From assembly GCF_009371885.1 (NCBI RefSeq), contig NZ_QLZA01000007.1, positions 124,001 to 188,000 of the forward strand: DNA of 64,000 bases. Direction: 5' to 3'. The translations under genes and the position numbers were made by a program. The notes under the pieces were generated by a model. The model did not search any database. It worked only from the letters and a program-made list of their open reading frames with translations, and had not been told where the DNA came from. This stretch comes from Bifidobacterium tibiigranuli (lineage in GTDB: Bacteria > Actinomycetota > Actinomycetes > Actinomycetales > Bifidobacteriaceae). Positions 1 through 8,843 of the stretch are shown here, one piece after another (the stretch's first letter is position 1; every line of letters begins with the position of its first letter).

Positions 1-72
1 CCAAGATTGAACTCAGAAACGTTGATATTCCGCCAAAGTAGCGAACGCCGAAATTGGCGGCTACTTTGCGAA

Positions 73-217
73 GTGCCTAATAGACGAAAAAAGTGCTTAA
101 TAAATGCTTGCAACCACATTTTTCCCTCGCAACGCGCAATCGCTAGTCACAGGCGACGCATAGCCACAGACAGCTACAGGCGGCATCTATTAAGCACTTT
201 TTTCGTCTATTAGGCAC
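73..217. repeat. Long inverted repeat (30-bp perfect arms)
   Basis: Positions 73-102 and 188-217 are perfect reverse complements (30 bp) separated by 85 bp, with an A6/T6 run inside each arm. Outside the arms a shorter AAAGTA match suggests the symmetry once extended further. A partial third copy of the arm (GTGCTTAATAG) lies at about 329-345. A separate hairpin at 34-68 (CAAAGTAGC/GCTACTTTG, with an inner CGCC/GGCG) sits just upstream. No gene is credible in 1-446. The 145-bp size fits a MITE-like remnant or a structured RNA, and nothing in the sequence decides between them. Confidence 0.8.
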
Positions 218-446
218 ACGCGAAAGTATGAGCTCGTCAGACGGCACATGAGATCCTTGCAATTCCGCCGTTCCTTGACGGCGGACAGTACGCTTCAAGG
301 TGCTGCGCAGACGCTTCCTGACTGAAATGTGCTTAATAGATGACGAGGGTGGACGAAAGATCACAGCAGATAAGGGGCATGCAATAGGAGGGGAAGCATG
401 ACAGACCAGAATCGGAGCGCAGAGAGGACGCGGCTACTGCCCTGTT

Positions 447-1220
447 TTACTGACCGATGGCGGCACGCTGTTCGATGAATTCGGCGTCGGCCAGGGCACG
501 CACGGCCTTGTCGCGCACAGTGCTGAGCAGCACGCCGGGCTTGGCGAAAAGTAGCACCTGCCCCTCGACTCCGTAGGGGGTGAATCCAGTGAAGTTCACC
601 ACCGCTGAAGTGTCAGGGCTTGTGGCGTCCGCTGTCGCGCGTTCGACCGAGGCGGCGATGCGCCTGCTGATATCGCTCAGGTCACTTCCCGCTTTGGCGG
701 TGAAGGGGATGGTCACGCGGCTTTCGGCCGCCGGCGTGATGCGTTCGAGCAGAGAGGTGTTGAGCACGGAGTTGGGGATGATCAGATCGTTGCCGCCGCG
801 CTCTTCCACAACGGTCTGGCGCCAGGTGATGTCCTTGATCGTGCCGGTCACGCCGGAAACGGTGACGATGTCGCCGGGGGTGACGACCTTGCCGAGCATC
901 AGCCCGAAACCGCCGACCACGTTGGCAATCGTATCCTTGAGACCGAGCGACAGCGCGAGGCCGCCGACGCCGAGCGCCGTGATGAGCGTCGTCGGATTGA
1001 TACCGAACACAGGTCGCAGCACGATGGTGGCAGCGAACAGCCAAATCATCAGGCGCGTCAGATTGATGAAGATCGAGGCGTTAGGCACGTTCGAGCGTTC
1101 CAGGAACTTACGCAGCAGCCGACTGGTGACTTTCGCCAGGATCAGCGCGGCTACCAGCACAATCGCGAGCAGCACGATTCTGTCCGCGTGCGCCGACAGC
1201 CAGTTCAGCATCGTTTCCAT
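447..1220 (-). CDS. Small-conductance mechanosensitive channel (MscS family)
   Basis: A 257-residue membrane protein that should open under membrane tension and release solutes during hypo-osmotic shock. An N-terminal hydrophobic helix (ADRIVLLAIVLVAALILA) is followed by a second helix and then the Gly/Ala-rich pore helix (LITALGVGGLALSLGLKD). After that comes the beta domain (GDIVTVSGVTGTIKDI) and a C-terminal alpha/beta cytoplasmic portion. The length is close to the family core of about 286 residues. I chose the ATG at 1218-1220 because GGAAAGGA lies just upstream. An in-frame ATG at 1268 would add 16 residues but has a poorer ribosome binding site. The gene is convergent with nothing upstream and is followed by about 100 bp before the DUF2974 gene on the same strand. 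Confidence 0.9.
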   Translation of the reverse strand: METMLNWLSAHADRIVLLAIVLVAALILAKVTSRLLRKFLERSNVPNASIFINLTRLMIWLFAATIVLRPVFGINPTTLITALGVGGLALSLGLKDTIANVVGGFGLMLGKVVTPGDIVTVSGVTGTIKDITWRQTVVEERGGNDLIIPNSVLNTSLLERITPAAESRVTIPFTAKAGSDLSDISRRIAASVERATADATSPDTSAVVNFTGFTPYGVEGQVLLFAKPGVLLSTVRDKAVRALADAEFIEQRAAIGQ

Positions 1221-1373
1221 AGCGTCCTTTCCTCGTGGTTCCTCGCCTGAAAGGCTGGAATTACTCATAGCGTCGGCTTCGTCCTGCCGGATGCGCGAAG
1301 CCGCTGTGCGCCGAGCGTCTGTTTGCTACCGTCGAGCATATCCGAAGGGGGCATCGAGCGCCGGCAATCCGTG

Positions 1374-2627
1374 CTACGCATCGCTTCCGTTCCCGCGCTG
1401 GGCGCGCCAACGATAGCTCCATGTCGATCTGATGAGCAGATTCGCGGCGAACAGGATGTTGCGCCGGTCCTCGTCCGAAAGTCCGGCGAATGATCCGATC
1501 ATCTCGGGCAAGGCCTTGGGCAAGGAGCCCAGCACGCCGGAAAAATGGTCGGTGCCGCTTGCGGCGAGAATCGAGAACAAGGCGTCGACGGCGCGTTGGC
1601 GTTGCTCGTGCGACAAACTGCCCAGCCACTCGTTCAGCGATGTGTTGAAATACTGCGAGCTGGGCGCGATGGCGGGAAGCACTTCGAAGGCACCGCCCTG
1701 CACCTGCCAGGAGAACGCCATATGCTGCATGATGCCCTTCTGGTCGGAACGCACCACGACGCAGGGCTCCGGGGTTTCCAGAATCATACCGACTATGGAT
1801 GAATCGGGCACGATTTTCTCGACTTTCGGCACGACTGCCTGGTAGCGCGGGCTGGTCACCACCTCGGATGGGAAACCGGGGCCGTCAAGCGAGAAGACAC
1901 GCACGATCCGCTGCTGGATGTCGTCGGCGGCATTCATGGCGGCGTGAACGGCGAGATTGCCGCCCTTCGAGTGCCCGAGTAGCATTATCGGCCCATTCCA
2001 CACCCGTGCGACCGCCTGCAGATAGTCGCTGGCGGCTTCCTGCGCAGGCACCGGGTATTGGAAGGCCATGTTGAAGTCCTCCTTCCATCCTACGAAGGAG
2101 TCATCGGTGCCTTGGAACGCGATGGCCAGCGTGCCATCGGGGAGCTGCATCGTCTCGGCGGCGAACTGCGTCTGGCGCTGTGCGCTGAAACGCTGATTAT
2201 AGGCTGAGATCCGTATTCCGGCGAAGCGCGGGGAGCTCGCTGCCGCCGCATACAATTCGTTGGTCAGCTGCGGGTCGGCGAATCCGGCGACATCGATCTG
2301 AGCGGGTTGATCAGGCTGATTAGGCTGATTGGAGTCGGCAGGTTCTGTGCGGCACTCCACGAGACAGGCGTTCACTTCAGCAAGCGTGGGACCTTCGAAG
2401 GGGGCCTTGCGTAGCGTTCGCAGCGAAGCGATTGGATGCCGCAGGTCGAACAGCCGCGCGCGGACGGCAAGCGTACCGTATTTCGCCGTGATGTCGCTGA
2501 GTCGGGGCACTTCGTCGGGCACATCGCAATATGCGAGGGAAGCCAGCACCAGCGCGTCGACCGCGTTGAAAGGGTGCTCGGAGAGGTCGCGCGTCTCTTC
2601 GCGCGTGTAGTCGTTGATGTTGCCCAT
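1374..2627 (-). CDS. DUF2974 (Mbeg1-like) alpha/beta-hydrolase
   Basis: A 417-residue protein with an N-terminal region beginning MGNINDYTREE and a lipase-type nucleophile elbow GHSKGG near residue 220, with hydrophobic strands around it. This matches the DUF2974/Mbeg1-like family of predicted serine hydrolases. Known members are uncharacterised in bacteria, so a lipase or esterase role is inference from the fold. The ATG at 2625-2627 was preferred over a start 38 codons upstream because AGGAGG lies 7-8 bases ahead of it. No signal peptide or membrane helix is evident, so it is probably cytoplasmic. It lies upstream of mscS on the same strand. Confidence 0.85.
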   Translation of the reverse strand: MGNINDYTREETRDLSEHPFNAVDALVLASLAYCDVPDEVPRLSDITAKYGTLAVRARLFDLRHPIASLRTLRKAPFEGPTLAEVNACLVECRTEPADSNQPNQPDQPAQIDVAGFADPQLTNELYAAAASSPRFAGIRISAYNQRFSAQRQTQFAAETMQLPDGTLAIAFQGTDDSFVGWKEDFNMAFQYPVPAQEAASDYLQAVARVWNGPIMLLGHSKGGNLAVHAAMNAADDIQQRIVRVFSLDGPGFPSEVVTSPRYQAVVPKVEKIVPDSSIVGMILETPEPCVVVRSDQKGIMQHMAFSWQVQGGAFEVLPAIAPSSQYFNTSLNEWLGSLSHEQRQRAVDALFSILAASGTDHFSGVLGSLPKALPEMIGSFAGLSDEDRRNILFAANLLIRSTWSYRWRAQRGNGSDA

Positions 2628-2770
2628 GACAGCCTCCTGCATTATCTGTGATGATAATCGCTGCACATAACCGTGTGCGTGCGAATTCGGTACGGTAGCC
2701 GCGACGGCATATGCAGAGACGCAACGATAAAGGCGGTGCATACGATGCGCAGGGCGGCGTTATTGCTGTC

Positions 2771-2815
2771 GGCGGAATCGAGGGCGGCGGCATCGAGAGT
2801 GGCGGCATCGAAAAC
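2771..2815. repeat. Three tandem 15-bp units in a gene-free gap
   Basis: GGCGGMATCGARRRY-like units start at 2771, 2786 and 2801 with an exact 15-bp period. They occupy the 370-bp gap (2628-2997) between the divergent DUF2974 and lactonase genes. The upstream regions of both genes must lie in this gap; no clear -35/-10 pair was identified. Outside the triplet I see nothing else in the gap. Confidence 0.7.
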
Positions 2816-2997
2816 GGCATAGTGAGGTGGTGGCGTGGTTGGTTAGCAGAACGGTGGCGCGACAGTGCAGTGAAGTGACGCGACAGCGCGAAACCACAAA
2901 GAATTGCGATAGTTTGTTGCTCGCAATGCTGTGGAACCACTCGTGTCGGCAGGCGAGTGAAATCGCTCTGTTCACTGCGCAGGCATACGATGAACGC

Positions 2998-4290
2998 ATG
3001 GATATTCTTGTCGGCGGGTTCGGCCCGCTCAATGGCCAGACGTGCAAAGGCATCGAGCGTTTCGCGCTCACGGTTGATGCGCACAACGCTTCCTCCGCAG
3101 CTAAATGCGAAGATGAGGCTGAAGTCGAGCGTGAGACCGAGGGCGGGAACGGCTGCAACGACAGTAACACTATCCGCGTGCTTCGGCGTGATGTACTGGC
3201 CGATCTGCCGTCGCCCACATGGCTCGAACGCGATGGGGACATGCTGTACGCGGTGCTGGAAAACACCGGCGAGATCACCTCGCTGCGCATCGAGTGCGAT
3301 GATGATGGGCTTCGGCTGCGGGAGCTGTCCCGAGTGCCGGTGCAAGGCGATGGGCCGACTCATGCCGCAATAGCCGTGGACGATGAAGGCCAGCGGCATC
3401 TTGTCGTTGCGGATTACGGCGATGGGAGCATTGCCGTGCATCCGATTGGCGACGATGGTGGCGCGATGCACGGAACGCAACTACTGCGCGGCGAGGGACA
3501 TGGCCCATTGCCGGCGCAGGCCGGGCCGCACGCCCATTGGGTGCTGCCGCTGCCGGATGGGCGCGTGCTCACCACCGACTTGGGAGCTGATCGAATCTAC
3601 GTGCACCAGTGGGATCATGGCGCGCTGCGTCGCATCGGCGCGGTGATGCTTGCTCCTGGCACCGGGCTGCGCGATATGCACCTCATGCCCACGAATGATG
3701 GCGGCTGGTGCGTCGCAGTGGTCGGCGAATGGGGCGATTCGGTCACGCTGCTGGCGTGCGATGACGTTTCGAAAGGCTCCGCTGAACACGGGCATGAGGG
3801 TGGACATGAACATGAGCGTGATACGGGCGGCGACGGCATCCGCGTCGTGCAGACCGTCGATCTTGGCGGCGACCCGGGCGATCAGGCCGCATCACTGGCT
3901 TATGTGTCATCGGCTGCCGTGCTCGCTGCTCGCCCTGATGGCTCTGCACGCGCTGCTCATTCCGCCGGTTCCGCTCGCCCGGGAGAGAGTACGCCAACCG
4001 CTGCGGGCTTCGCCTACATCGGCCTGCGTGGATCGGAGCGCATCATCACGCTGGCTTGGGATGGCGAGCGATTCGCACGCCTTGCCGAGCCGGAAACGCC
4101 CGGCTGGCGCGGCCGCGGCATACTATGCGGCGGCAAGCGGCCACGGCAGCTCGTGGCCTTTGATACGCTGCTGTTCGCAGCCGACGAGACCTCGAATAAC
4201 ATCGCCGTATTCGAGCTTCTTGCGACCGGCGAGCCGTGCGAACGCGCCCATTTCGACGCTGATTCGCCCACGGTGATAGTGCGGGTGTGA
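2998..4290 (+). CDS. Lactonase family beta-propeller protein (6-phosphogluconolactonase-like, PF10282)
   Basis: A 430-residue protein opening with MDILVGGFGPLNG, with repeated strand segments such as LYAVLEN, SLRIECDDDGLRLREL, RHLVVADYGDGSIAVHPI and GPHAHWVLPLPDGRVLTTDLG, typical of the seven-bladed lactonase propeller. Known relatives hydrolyse 6-phosphogluconolactone or other lactones; the substrate here is unknown. Bifidobacteria use the fructose-6-phosphate shunt and do not need the classical pathway, so the role is open. A Gly/His/Glu-rich loop (about residues 260-275) and an Ala/Ser-rich loop (about 320-340) interrupt the propeller. Upstream in-frame starts exist (2827), but family similarity begins at 2998. 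No strong ribosome binding site was seen. Confidence 0.8.
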   Translation: MDILVGGFGPLNGQTCKGIERFALTVDAHNASSAAKCEDEAEVERETEGGNGCNDSNTIRVLRRDVLADLPSPTWLERDGDMLYAVLENTGEITSLRIECDDDGLRLRELSRVPVQGDGPTHAAIAVDDEGQRHLVVADYGDGSIAVHPIGDDGGAMHGTQLLRGEGHGPLPAQAGPHAHWVLPLPDGRVLTTDLGADRIYVHQWDHGALRRIGAVMLAPGTGLRDMHLMPTNDGGWCVAVVGEWGDSVTLLACDDVSKGSAEHGHEGGHEHERDTGGDGIRVVQTVDLGGDPGDQAASLAYVSSAAVLAARPDGSARAAHSAGSARPGESTPTAAGFAYIGLRGSERIITLAWDGERFARLAEPETPGWRGRGILCGGKRPRQLVAFDTLLFAADETSNNIAVFELLATGEPCERAHFDADSPTVIVRV

Positions 4291-4354
4291 CAACGCGCGG
4301 GCCGGGACTCTTCGGGCCAGGCTGATTGGTCTACGTGGCCTGGTTGCGTGCCCG

Positions 4355-5410
4355 TTATTCGCCCTTACCTTGCCCATGCCCTTCGGCCAGCGCCAGCGCG
4401 TCCTGACGGTCAGGGCAGTCGGGCACGCCGGCGATATTGCGTTCGATAGCGAGCGAAGCGGCAGCGTTGGCGATATGCACGGCGTCGAGCATCGACCAGC
4501 CTTGGGCGAGCATGGCGCAGAAGGCTCCGGTGTGGCAGGCACCGGCCGAGCGGGTATGTACCGACTTGACCGGGAATCCCGGCACATGCGTCACAGCGCC
4601 TCCCGGCTCGCGTACCCAGGCGCCGTGCGAGCCGGCACGCAATATCAAGGGCGCTCGCAGGGTTTCGCCGAGCGAGCCGCACAGATCTTCCATCGCTTCG
4701 TCGAAAGCGCCTCCGACCGTGAACTTCTTGGCGTCGCTGAGCGGCACGCCGAGCCGTTCAGCCAAGGTGTGCGCCTCCTGCCGGTTGCATGACCAGATCG
4801 GGCGGGCCAGCACCACATTTTCCAACAGCTGCTCGCTGACCAGCTCCAAGGCGTTCGTGGGATTGATCACCAGCGTATAGGGACGATCGTCGGGGTCGAG
4901 CGCCGTGCGTGCAAAGAACGCTTCGATGCCGGATGACGAATGATCCATCAGCGTGTTGCCGCTGATATGCACCACATCGCCGACTCGTGGCTCGATGGCA
5001 TCGAAGGTGCTGACGTCACCCTGCGATTCCGCGCCGTACGTCGCGATGAAGGTCTTGTGCTCGCCGTCGTTGAGCACCAGTCTGAACCCGGTATCCGAGT
5101 CCAGCCGATCCTGCCCGATATGATCGATCCCGTTGTGCGCCAGGGCCTCGCGCACGGCGGTGCCCCACATGCCGTTGCCGATGATGCCCGCATGCTTGGC
5201 AGGGGAGCCCATGCGGCTTGCGGCCTGCAACACGCGGAAGCTGCCGCCGATGGTCGCGTTGACCGCCTGCGAGACGGAGAATCCTCCGGAAGGCGGCATC
5301 TCGTTGACATCCATCATGACATCGACCCATACTTGGCCGAGCGACAGCACCGAAGCGGCCTGCGGGCGGGTCGGCCTCGTGAACGCGTGTGGCATGAATT
5401 CGTGCAGCAT
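4355..5410 (-). CDS. PfkB-family carbohydrate kinase-like protein lacking the usual catalytic Asp
   Basis: A 351-residue ribokinase-fold protein. The N-terminal substrate lid and glycine motif are recognisable (LGQVWVDVMMDVNEMP and GGSFRVLQAASRMG), as is the central sugar/nucleoside kinase core. The C-terminal signature, normally GAGD followed by a helix, reads SAGACHTGAF at residues 288-297, so Ala291 replaces the catalytic base. Such a change would be expected to reduce or abolish phosphoryl transfer, so this may be a non-catalytic or differently acting homologue; a compensating residue cannot be excluded. The ATG at 5408-5410 has a strong AAGGAGGTTGCA leader; a start nine codons upstream lacks one. 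It is transcribed divergently from rpmB. Confidence 0.85.
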   Translation of the reverse strand: MLHEFMPHAFTRPTRPQAASVLSLGQVWVDVMMDVNEMPPSGGFSVSQAVNATIGGSFRVLQAASRMGSPAKHAGIIGNGMWGTAVREALAHNGIDHIGQDRLDSDTGFRLVLNDGEHKTFIATYGAESQGDVSTFDAIEPRVGDVVHISGNTLMDHSSSGIEAFFARTALDPDDRPYTLVINPTNALELVSEQLLENVVLARPIWSCNRQEAHTLAERLGVPLSDAKKFTVGGAFDEAMEDLCGSLGETLRAPLILRAGSHGAWVREPGGAVTHVPGFPVKSVHTRSAGACHTGAFCAMLAQGWSMLDAVHIANAAASLAIERNIAGVPDCPDRQDALALAEGHGQGKGE

Positions 5411-5553
5411 TGCAACCTCCTTCGGCATGACGGTCATACTCGTATATCGAATATGGCCTTACCTGCGGTTTTTTCCTTTATATCCTGAGCATATGAAGGT
5501 AAGCTGAACGCTCGGCAGGCTTTGGCGATACGCGGACGGCAAGGCTGCCGAAT

Positions 5554-5582
5554 TTGCGTTATGTCCGCCTTGGCTGTATAGT
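5554..5582 (+). promoter_or_regulatory. Predicted sigma70-type promoter of rpmB
   Basis: TTGCGT (5554-5559), 17-bp spacer, TATAGT (5577-5582), about 88 bp upstream of the rpmB start. Spacing and hexamers fit the housekeeping consensus; no transcript evidence is available. Confidence 0.6.
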
Positions 5583-5669
5583 TGTGTGATTGTGCGTTCA
5601 ACAGCATGCGTGTATGCGTATGATTGCTGATCGCCAAGACTTGCAAGTCAAAGAATTAGGGAGTCCATT

Positions 5670-5864
5670 ATGGCAGCTCGTTGCGCAGTGTGCGGCAAGG
5701 GACCGCAAACCGGTTACACCGTTTCACACTCACATATCCGCAATAAGCGCACCTTCCGCCCGAACCTGCAGCCAGTCCGTACCACGGTTGACGGCGAGAA
5801 CGTCCGCGTTCGCGTCTGCGCCAAGTGCATTAAGGCCGGCAAGGTTCAGCGCGTGGCCGCGTGA
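5670..5864 (+). CDS. rpmB: 50S ribosomal protein bL28
   Basis: A 64-residue basic protein with the L28 sequence pattern: [16 protein letters not shown], then [15 protein letters not shown], then [15 protein letters not shown]. The paired CxxC motifs (CAVC, CAKC) mark the zinc-binding form. It is a component of the large ribosomal subunit. AGGGAG precedes the ATG. The gene stands alone between a predicted promoter at 5554 and an intrinsic terminator at 5885, so it appears to be a single-gene transcript. Confidence 0.97.
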   Translation: MAARCAVCGKGPQTGYTVSHSHIRNKRTFRPNLQPVRTTVDGENVRVRVCAKCIKAGKVQRVAA

Positions 5865-5884
5865 GTCGCGAGCAATTGCGATTC

Positions 5885-5917
5885 AAACCCCGGAGGCGTC
5901 AAGCCCCCGGGGTTTTG
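5885..5917 (+). terminator. Intrinsic terminator after rpmB
   Basis: AACCCCGG (5886-5893) pairs with CCGGGGTT (5907-5914), extended by an inner GGC/GCC, and is followed by TTTTGTGT. Confidence 0.85.
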
Positions 5918-5952
5918 TGTATTCCAAGCTACTTACCTGCTAGAGAATCGGG

Positions 5953-6070
5953 GACTCTGTCTCGTTTGTGACAATTACCGGTGGTAAATGTCATGCATGA
6001 GACAGAGTCCAGCATGCTCTGTCTTGTTTCTGCCATTACGGCCGATTTACTGTCGCAAACGAGACAGAGT
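5953..6070. repeat. Double-hairpin repeat, family A, copy 1
   Basis: Two consecutive hairpins (5953-6009 and 6017-6070) have arms that are variants of one motif, ACTCTGTCTYGTTT, and its complement ending in GAGACAGAGT. The motif therefore occurs four times in alternating orientation within 118 bp. A second copy of the same arrangement lies at 26053-26171. It sits between the rpmB terminator and recG and contains no open reading frame. Confidence 0.85.
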
Positions 6071-6155
6071 TGTCGATTCGCCAGTGAACGACCTCAAGGA
6101 CACGAAGGCTGTACGACTAGCGCATAGCTGCAAGCTGTCGGGCTAATTGACAACA

Positions 6156-8759
6156 ATGGGAAATATGAGCGTTTCACTGAGTACCCCGATTTCGTCATTG
6201 ATGATGAACAAGCGGCGGGTCAGCGCGCTCAAATCCTTGGGGCTCATAACGGTCGGCGACGCACTGACCTATTATCCCTTCCGTGTGACCGAGCCGGTCG
6301 CGCTTAGGGCGTTGCGTGAGGCTCACGCAGGGCAGCCGATGGCCTTTGCCGCTCAGGTGCGGCAGGTGCGCGTAGTGCCGATGAATGCCCGGCGCGGGTT
6401 TCGGCTTGAGGTGATGGTCGATGACGCGGATTTCGCGCGGACCAGAAACGTCAACGACACCATAGCCCGGCTTGTGTTCTTCTCGGGCAAACGGCAGTAC
6501 ATCGACTGGCTCAGCGCGCGAATGCATTCCGGCGCGGATGTCGTCGTCGCGGGGGAGCCTACGGAATTCAATGGGCAGTTGCAATTCACTCATCCTGAGG
6601 TGCTGACGGTCGATCCCGATTCGCGTGATTCTGAGGAGTCTGGCAGTGTCAGACCGGGCGACGAGGCGCAGTCGCGCGGCGGAGCGGCGATGAGGCGCAT
6701 ATACGATGCCGACTCCGAGGAAGAGGCTTTGCGGCGAGTGTGCCGACCCCGGCCCGTGTACCACGCCACTTCGCGCATTTCCAGCGAGCATATCCACGAG
6801 GCGATCCTGGGATTCCTCGATCTGCTGCGCGACAGCAGCGCTGGAACTGACGGTGATGCGGAGAATGAGGAGACGCGAACTGGTGTCGTCGGAGTTGATG
6901 CTGCGTCAACCGATACTTCACGACCCGCTGACGCTGTCCCTGCCGGTTCTGCTGACGCTATTACTGCTGCCGACGCCGCCGCTGACGCCTCCGGAACTTC
7001 ACCCGACATAGCCGCCCTGCGCCAGGCCGTCCCCGATATCGTGCCCGAATCGATTCGTGACGTGCACGCGCTCATGCATCGGGCGCAGGCCTTCCTCGCT
7101 ATCCACGACCCGCAGTCGACCAAGGAATTCCATCAGGCCATCGCCACGCTGCGCTATGAGGAGGCGCTGGTCTCCCAGACCGCCGTGCTGCAATCGCGCC
7201 AGCACGCCCGCCAAACACAGGCCCATGCGTGCGTGGACGGTTCGCTGCGGGACATGTTCATCGCCTCTCTGCCATTCAAGCTGACCGGCGGCCAGCGCGA
7301 GGTCATTGACGATATCGCCGCCGACATGGCGCAGAGCTATCCCATGCAGCGGCTGCTCCAAGGAGAGGTCGGGTCGGGCAAAACCGTGGTGGCGGTTGCC
7401 GCGATGCTGCAGGCCGTGGGCGCGGGGTATCAGGCCGTGCTGGTGGCGCCCACGCAGGTGCTTGCCGAGCAGCATTACCAGACCATATCGGCGATGGTCA
7501 ACGGCGACTCGATGCAGGTGGCGGTGACGCTGCTCACCGGCGGCATGCGGCTGGCTGCCCGCCGCAAAGCCTTGGCGCAGGCCGCAAGCGGCGAGCCGGG
7601 CATCATCATCGCCACGCATGCCGCGTTCTCCTCGACCTTCCAGGCGCCCAATCTCGCGCTCGTGGTCATCGATGAGCAGCACCGCTTCGGCGTCGAACAG
7701 CGCGAATCGCTGCGGGCTCGTGGAGAGCTGACCCCGCATCTGCTCGTGATGACCGCGACGCCCATCCCGCGCACCGCCGCGATGACATGGTTCGGCGATC
7801 TGGACATCTCATGGCTCACCGAACTGCCCGGAGGCCGCAAGCCGATCAGAACGGTTGTCGTGCCGGAGGCCGATGCGCGGACGATGGCAGCCATGTTCGC
7901 GCACATCCGCAAACGTCTCGATGCGGGGGAGCGGGCCTACGTGGTCTGCCCGCGAATCGATATGGACGAAGATGCAGACGGCGCGGGTGATGCCGGCGAA
8001 GACGGCTTCGAAGCCTTCGATGACGGATCGGATGATGAACGGGCGCAGGCTGCTGCGAGCAGGCAGTCAGGCAGGCGCGGGCAAGGTGCCAGCCAAGCGA
8101 ACGGCAGCGGTTCAGATGGTTCGGAACCAATGGCTGAGCCCAAGCCGCCCTTGCATGCGGTTGCCGAAATCGTGCAGCGGCTGCAATCGCTGCCCCAATT
8201 CGAAGGCGTTGCCTTCGCAACGCTGACCGGCCGCGACGATGACGCGACCAAGGCGCAGGTCATGGCCGACTTCTCCTCTGGCAAGACGCTCGTGCTCGTG
8301 GCTACCACGGTGATCGAGGTCGGCGTGGATGTCCCGCAGGCCAGCTGCATCGTGATATTCGACGCCGACCGCTACGGGCTGTCCCAATTGCACCAGCTGC
8401 GTGGCAGAGTCGGGCGCGGCGGCACCGATTCATGGGCGTTCCTCGTCTCGCGCGCCGAGCCGGACAGCATCGCGGCCCAGCGGCTCGAAGTCATTCATCA
8501 CTCGCTTGACGGTGCGGAGATTGCTCAAGCCGACCTCGAATTGCGTGGTGCTGGCGATGTGCTTGGCGATACCCAGTCAGGCGTCAAATCCGGGCTCAAG
8601 CTCTTGCGCGTGGTCAAGGACGTCACGATCATCGCTAAGGCCCGCGCCGATGCCGATGCACTGCTCGATGCCGATCCTGATTTGAGCCACGCGGTGCAGT
8701 TGGCCGGTGCGGTGCTCGACTTCACGCGCGGCGGCGAGTCGCAGATTGTCAGCAGCTGA
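6156..8759 (+). CDS. recG: ATP-dependent DNA helicase RecG
   Basis: This superfamily-2 helicase remodels stalled replication forks and branch-migrates Holliday junctions. The N-terminal wedge/OB region covers roughly residues 1-330. The helicase core then shows Walker A GEVGSGKT (403-410), the DEQHRFG motif II, ATPIPRT motif III and QLRGRVGRG motif VI. At 867 residues it is longer than the usual 690 or so. Two low-complexity acidic/Ala-rich insertions explain this, one in the wedge region near residues 230-290 and one between the helicase lobes near 610-660. The start is uncertain: TTG 6147, ATG 6156 and ATG 6165 are in frame and none has a strong ribosome binding site. Confidence 0.96.
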   Translation: MGNMSVSLSTPISSLMMNKRRVSALKSLGLITVGDALTYYPFRVTEPVALRALREAHAGQPMAFAAQVRQVRVVPMNARRGFRLEVMVDDADFARTRNVNDTIARLVFFSGKRQYIDWLSARMHSGADVVVAGEPTEFNGQLQFTHPEVLTVDPDSRDSEESGSVRPGDEAQSRGGAAMRRIYDADSEEEALRRVCRPRPVYHATSRISSEHIHEAILGFLDLLRDSSAGTDGDAENEETRTGVVGVDAASTDTSRPADAVPAGSADAITAADAAADASGTSPDIAALRQAVPDIVPESIRDVHALMHRAQAFLAIHDPQSTKEFHQAIATLRYEEALVSQTAVLQSRQHARQTQAHACVDGSLRDMFIASLPFKLTGGQREVIDDIAADMAQSYPMQRLLQGEVGSGKTVVAVAAMLQAVGAGYQAVLVAPTQVLAEQHYQTISAMVNGDSMQVAVTLLTGGMRLAARRKALAQAASGEPGIIIATHAAFSSTFQAPNLALVVIDEQHRFGVEQRESLRARGELTPHLLVMTATPIPRTAAMTWFGDLDISWLTELPGGRKPIRTVVVPEADARTMAAMFAHIRKRLDAGERAYVVCPRIDMDEDADGAGDAGEDGFEAFDDGSDDERAQAAASRQSGRRGQGASQANGSGSDGSEPMAEPKPPLHAVAEIVQRLQSLPQFEGVAFATLTGRDDDATKAQVMADFSSGKTLVLVATTVIEVGVDVPQASCIVIFDADRYGLSQLHQLRGRVGRGGTDSWAFLVSRAEPDSIAAQRLEVIHHSLDGAEIAQADLELRGAGDVLGDTQSGVKSGLKLLRVVKDVTIIAKARADADALLDADPDLSHAVQLAGAVLDFTRGGESQIVSS

Positions 8760-8843
8760 CCATCGCCGGATACCTTAGACGTTTCGTATGGGAGAGGCTA
8801 AGGTGGTTGGTGGAAAAACGGGCCAACGAATTAAGGAGCGAAC

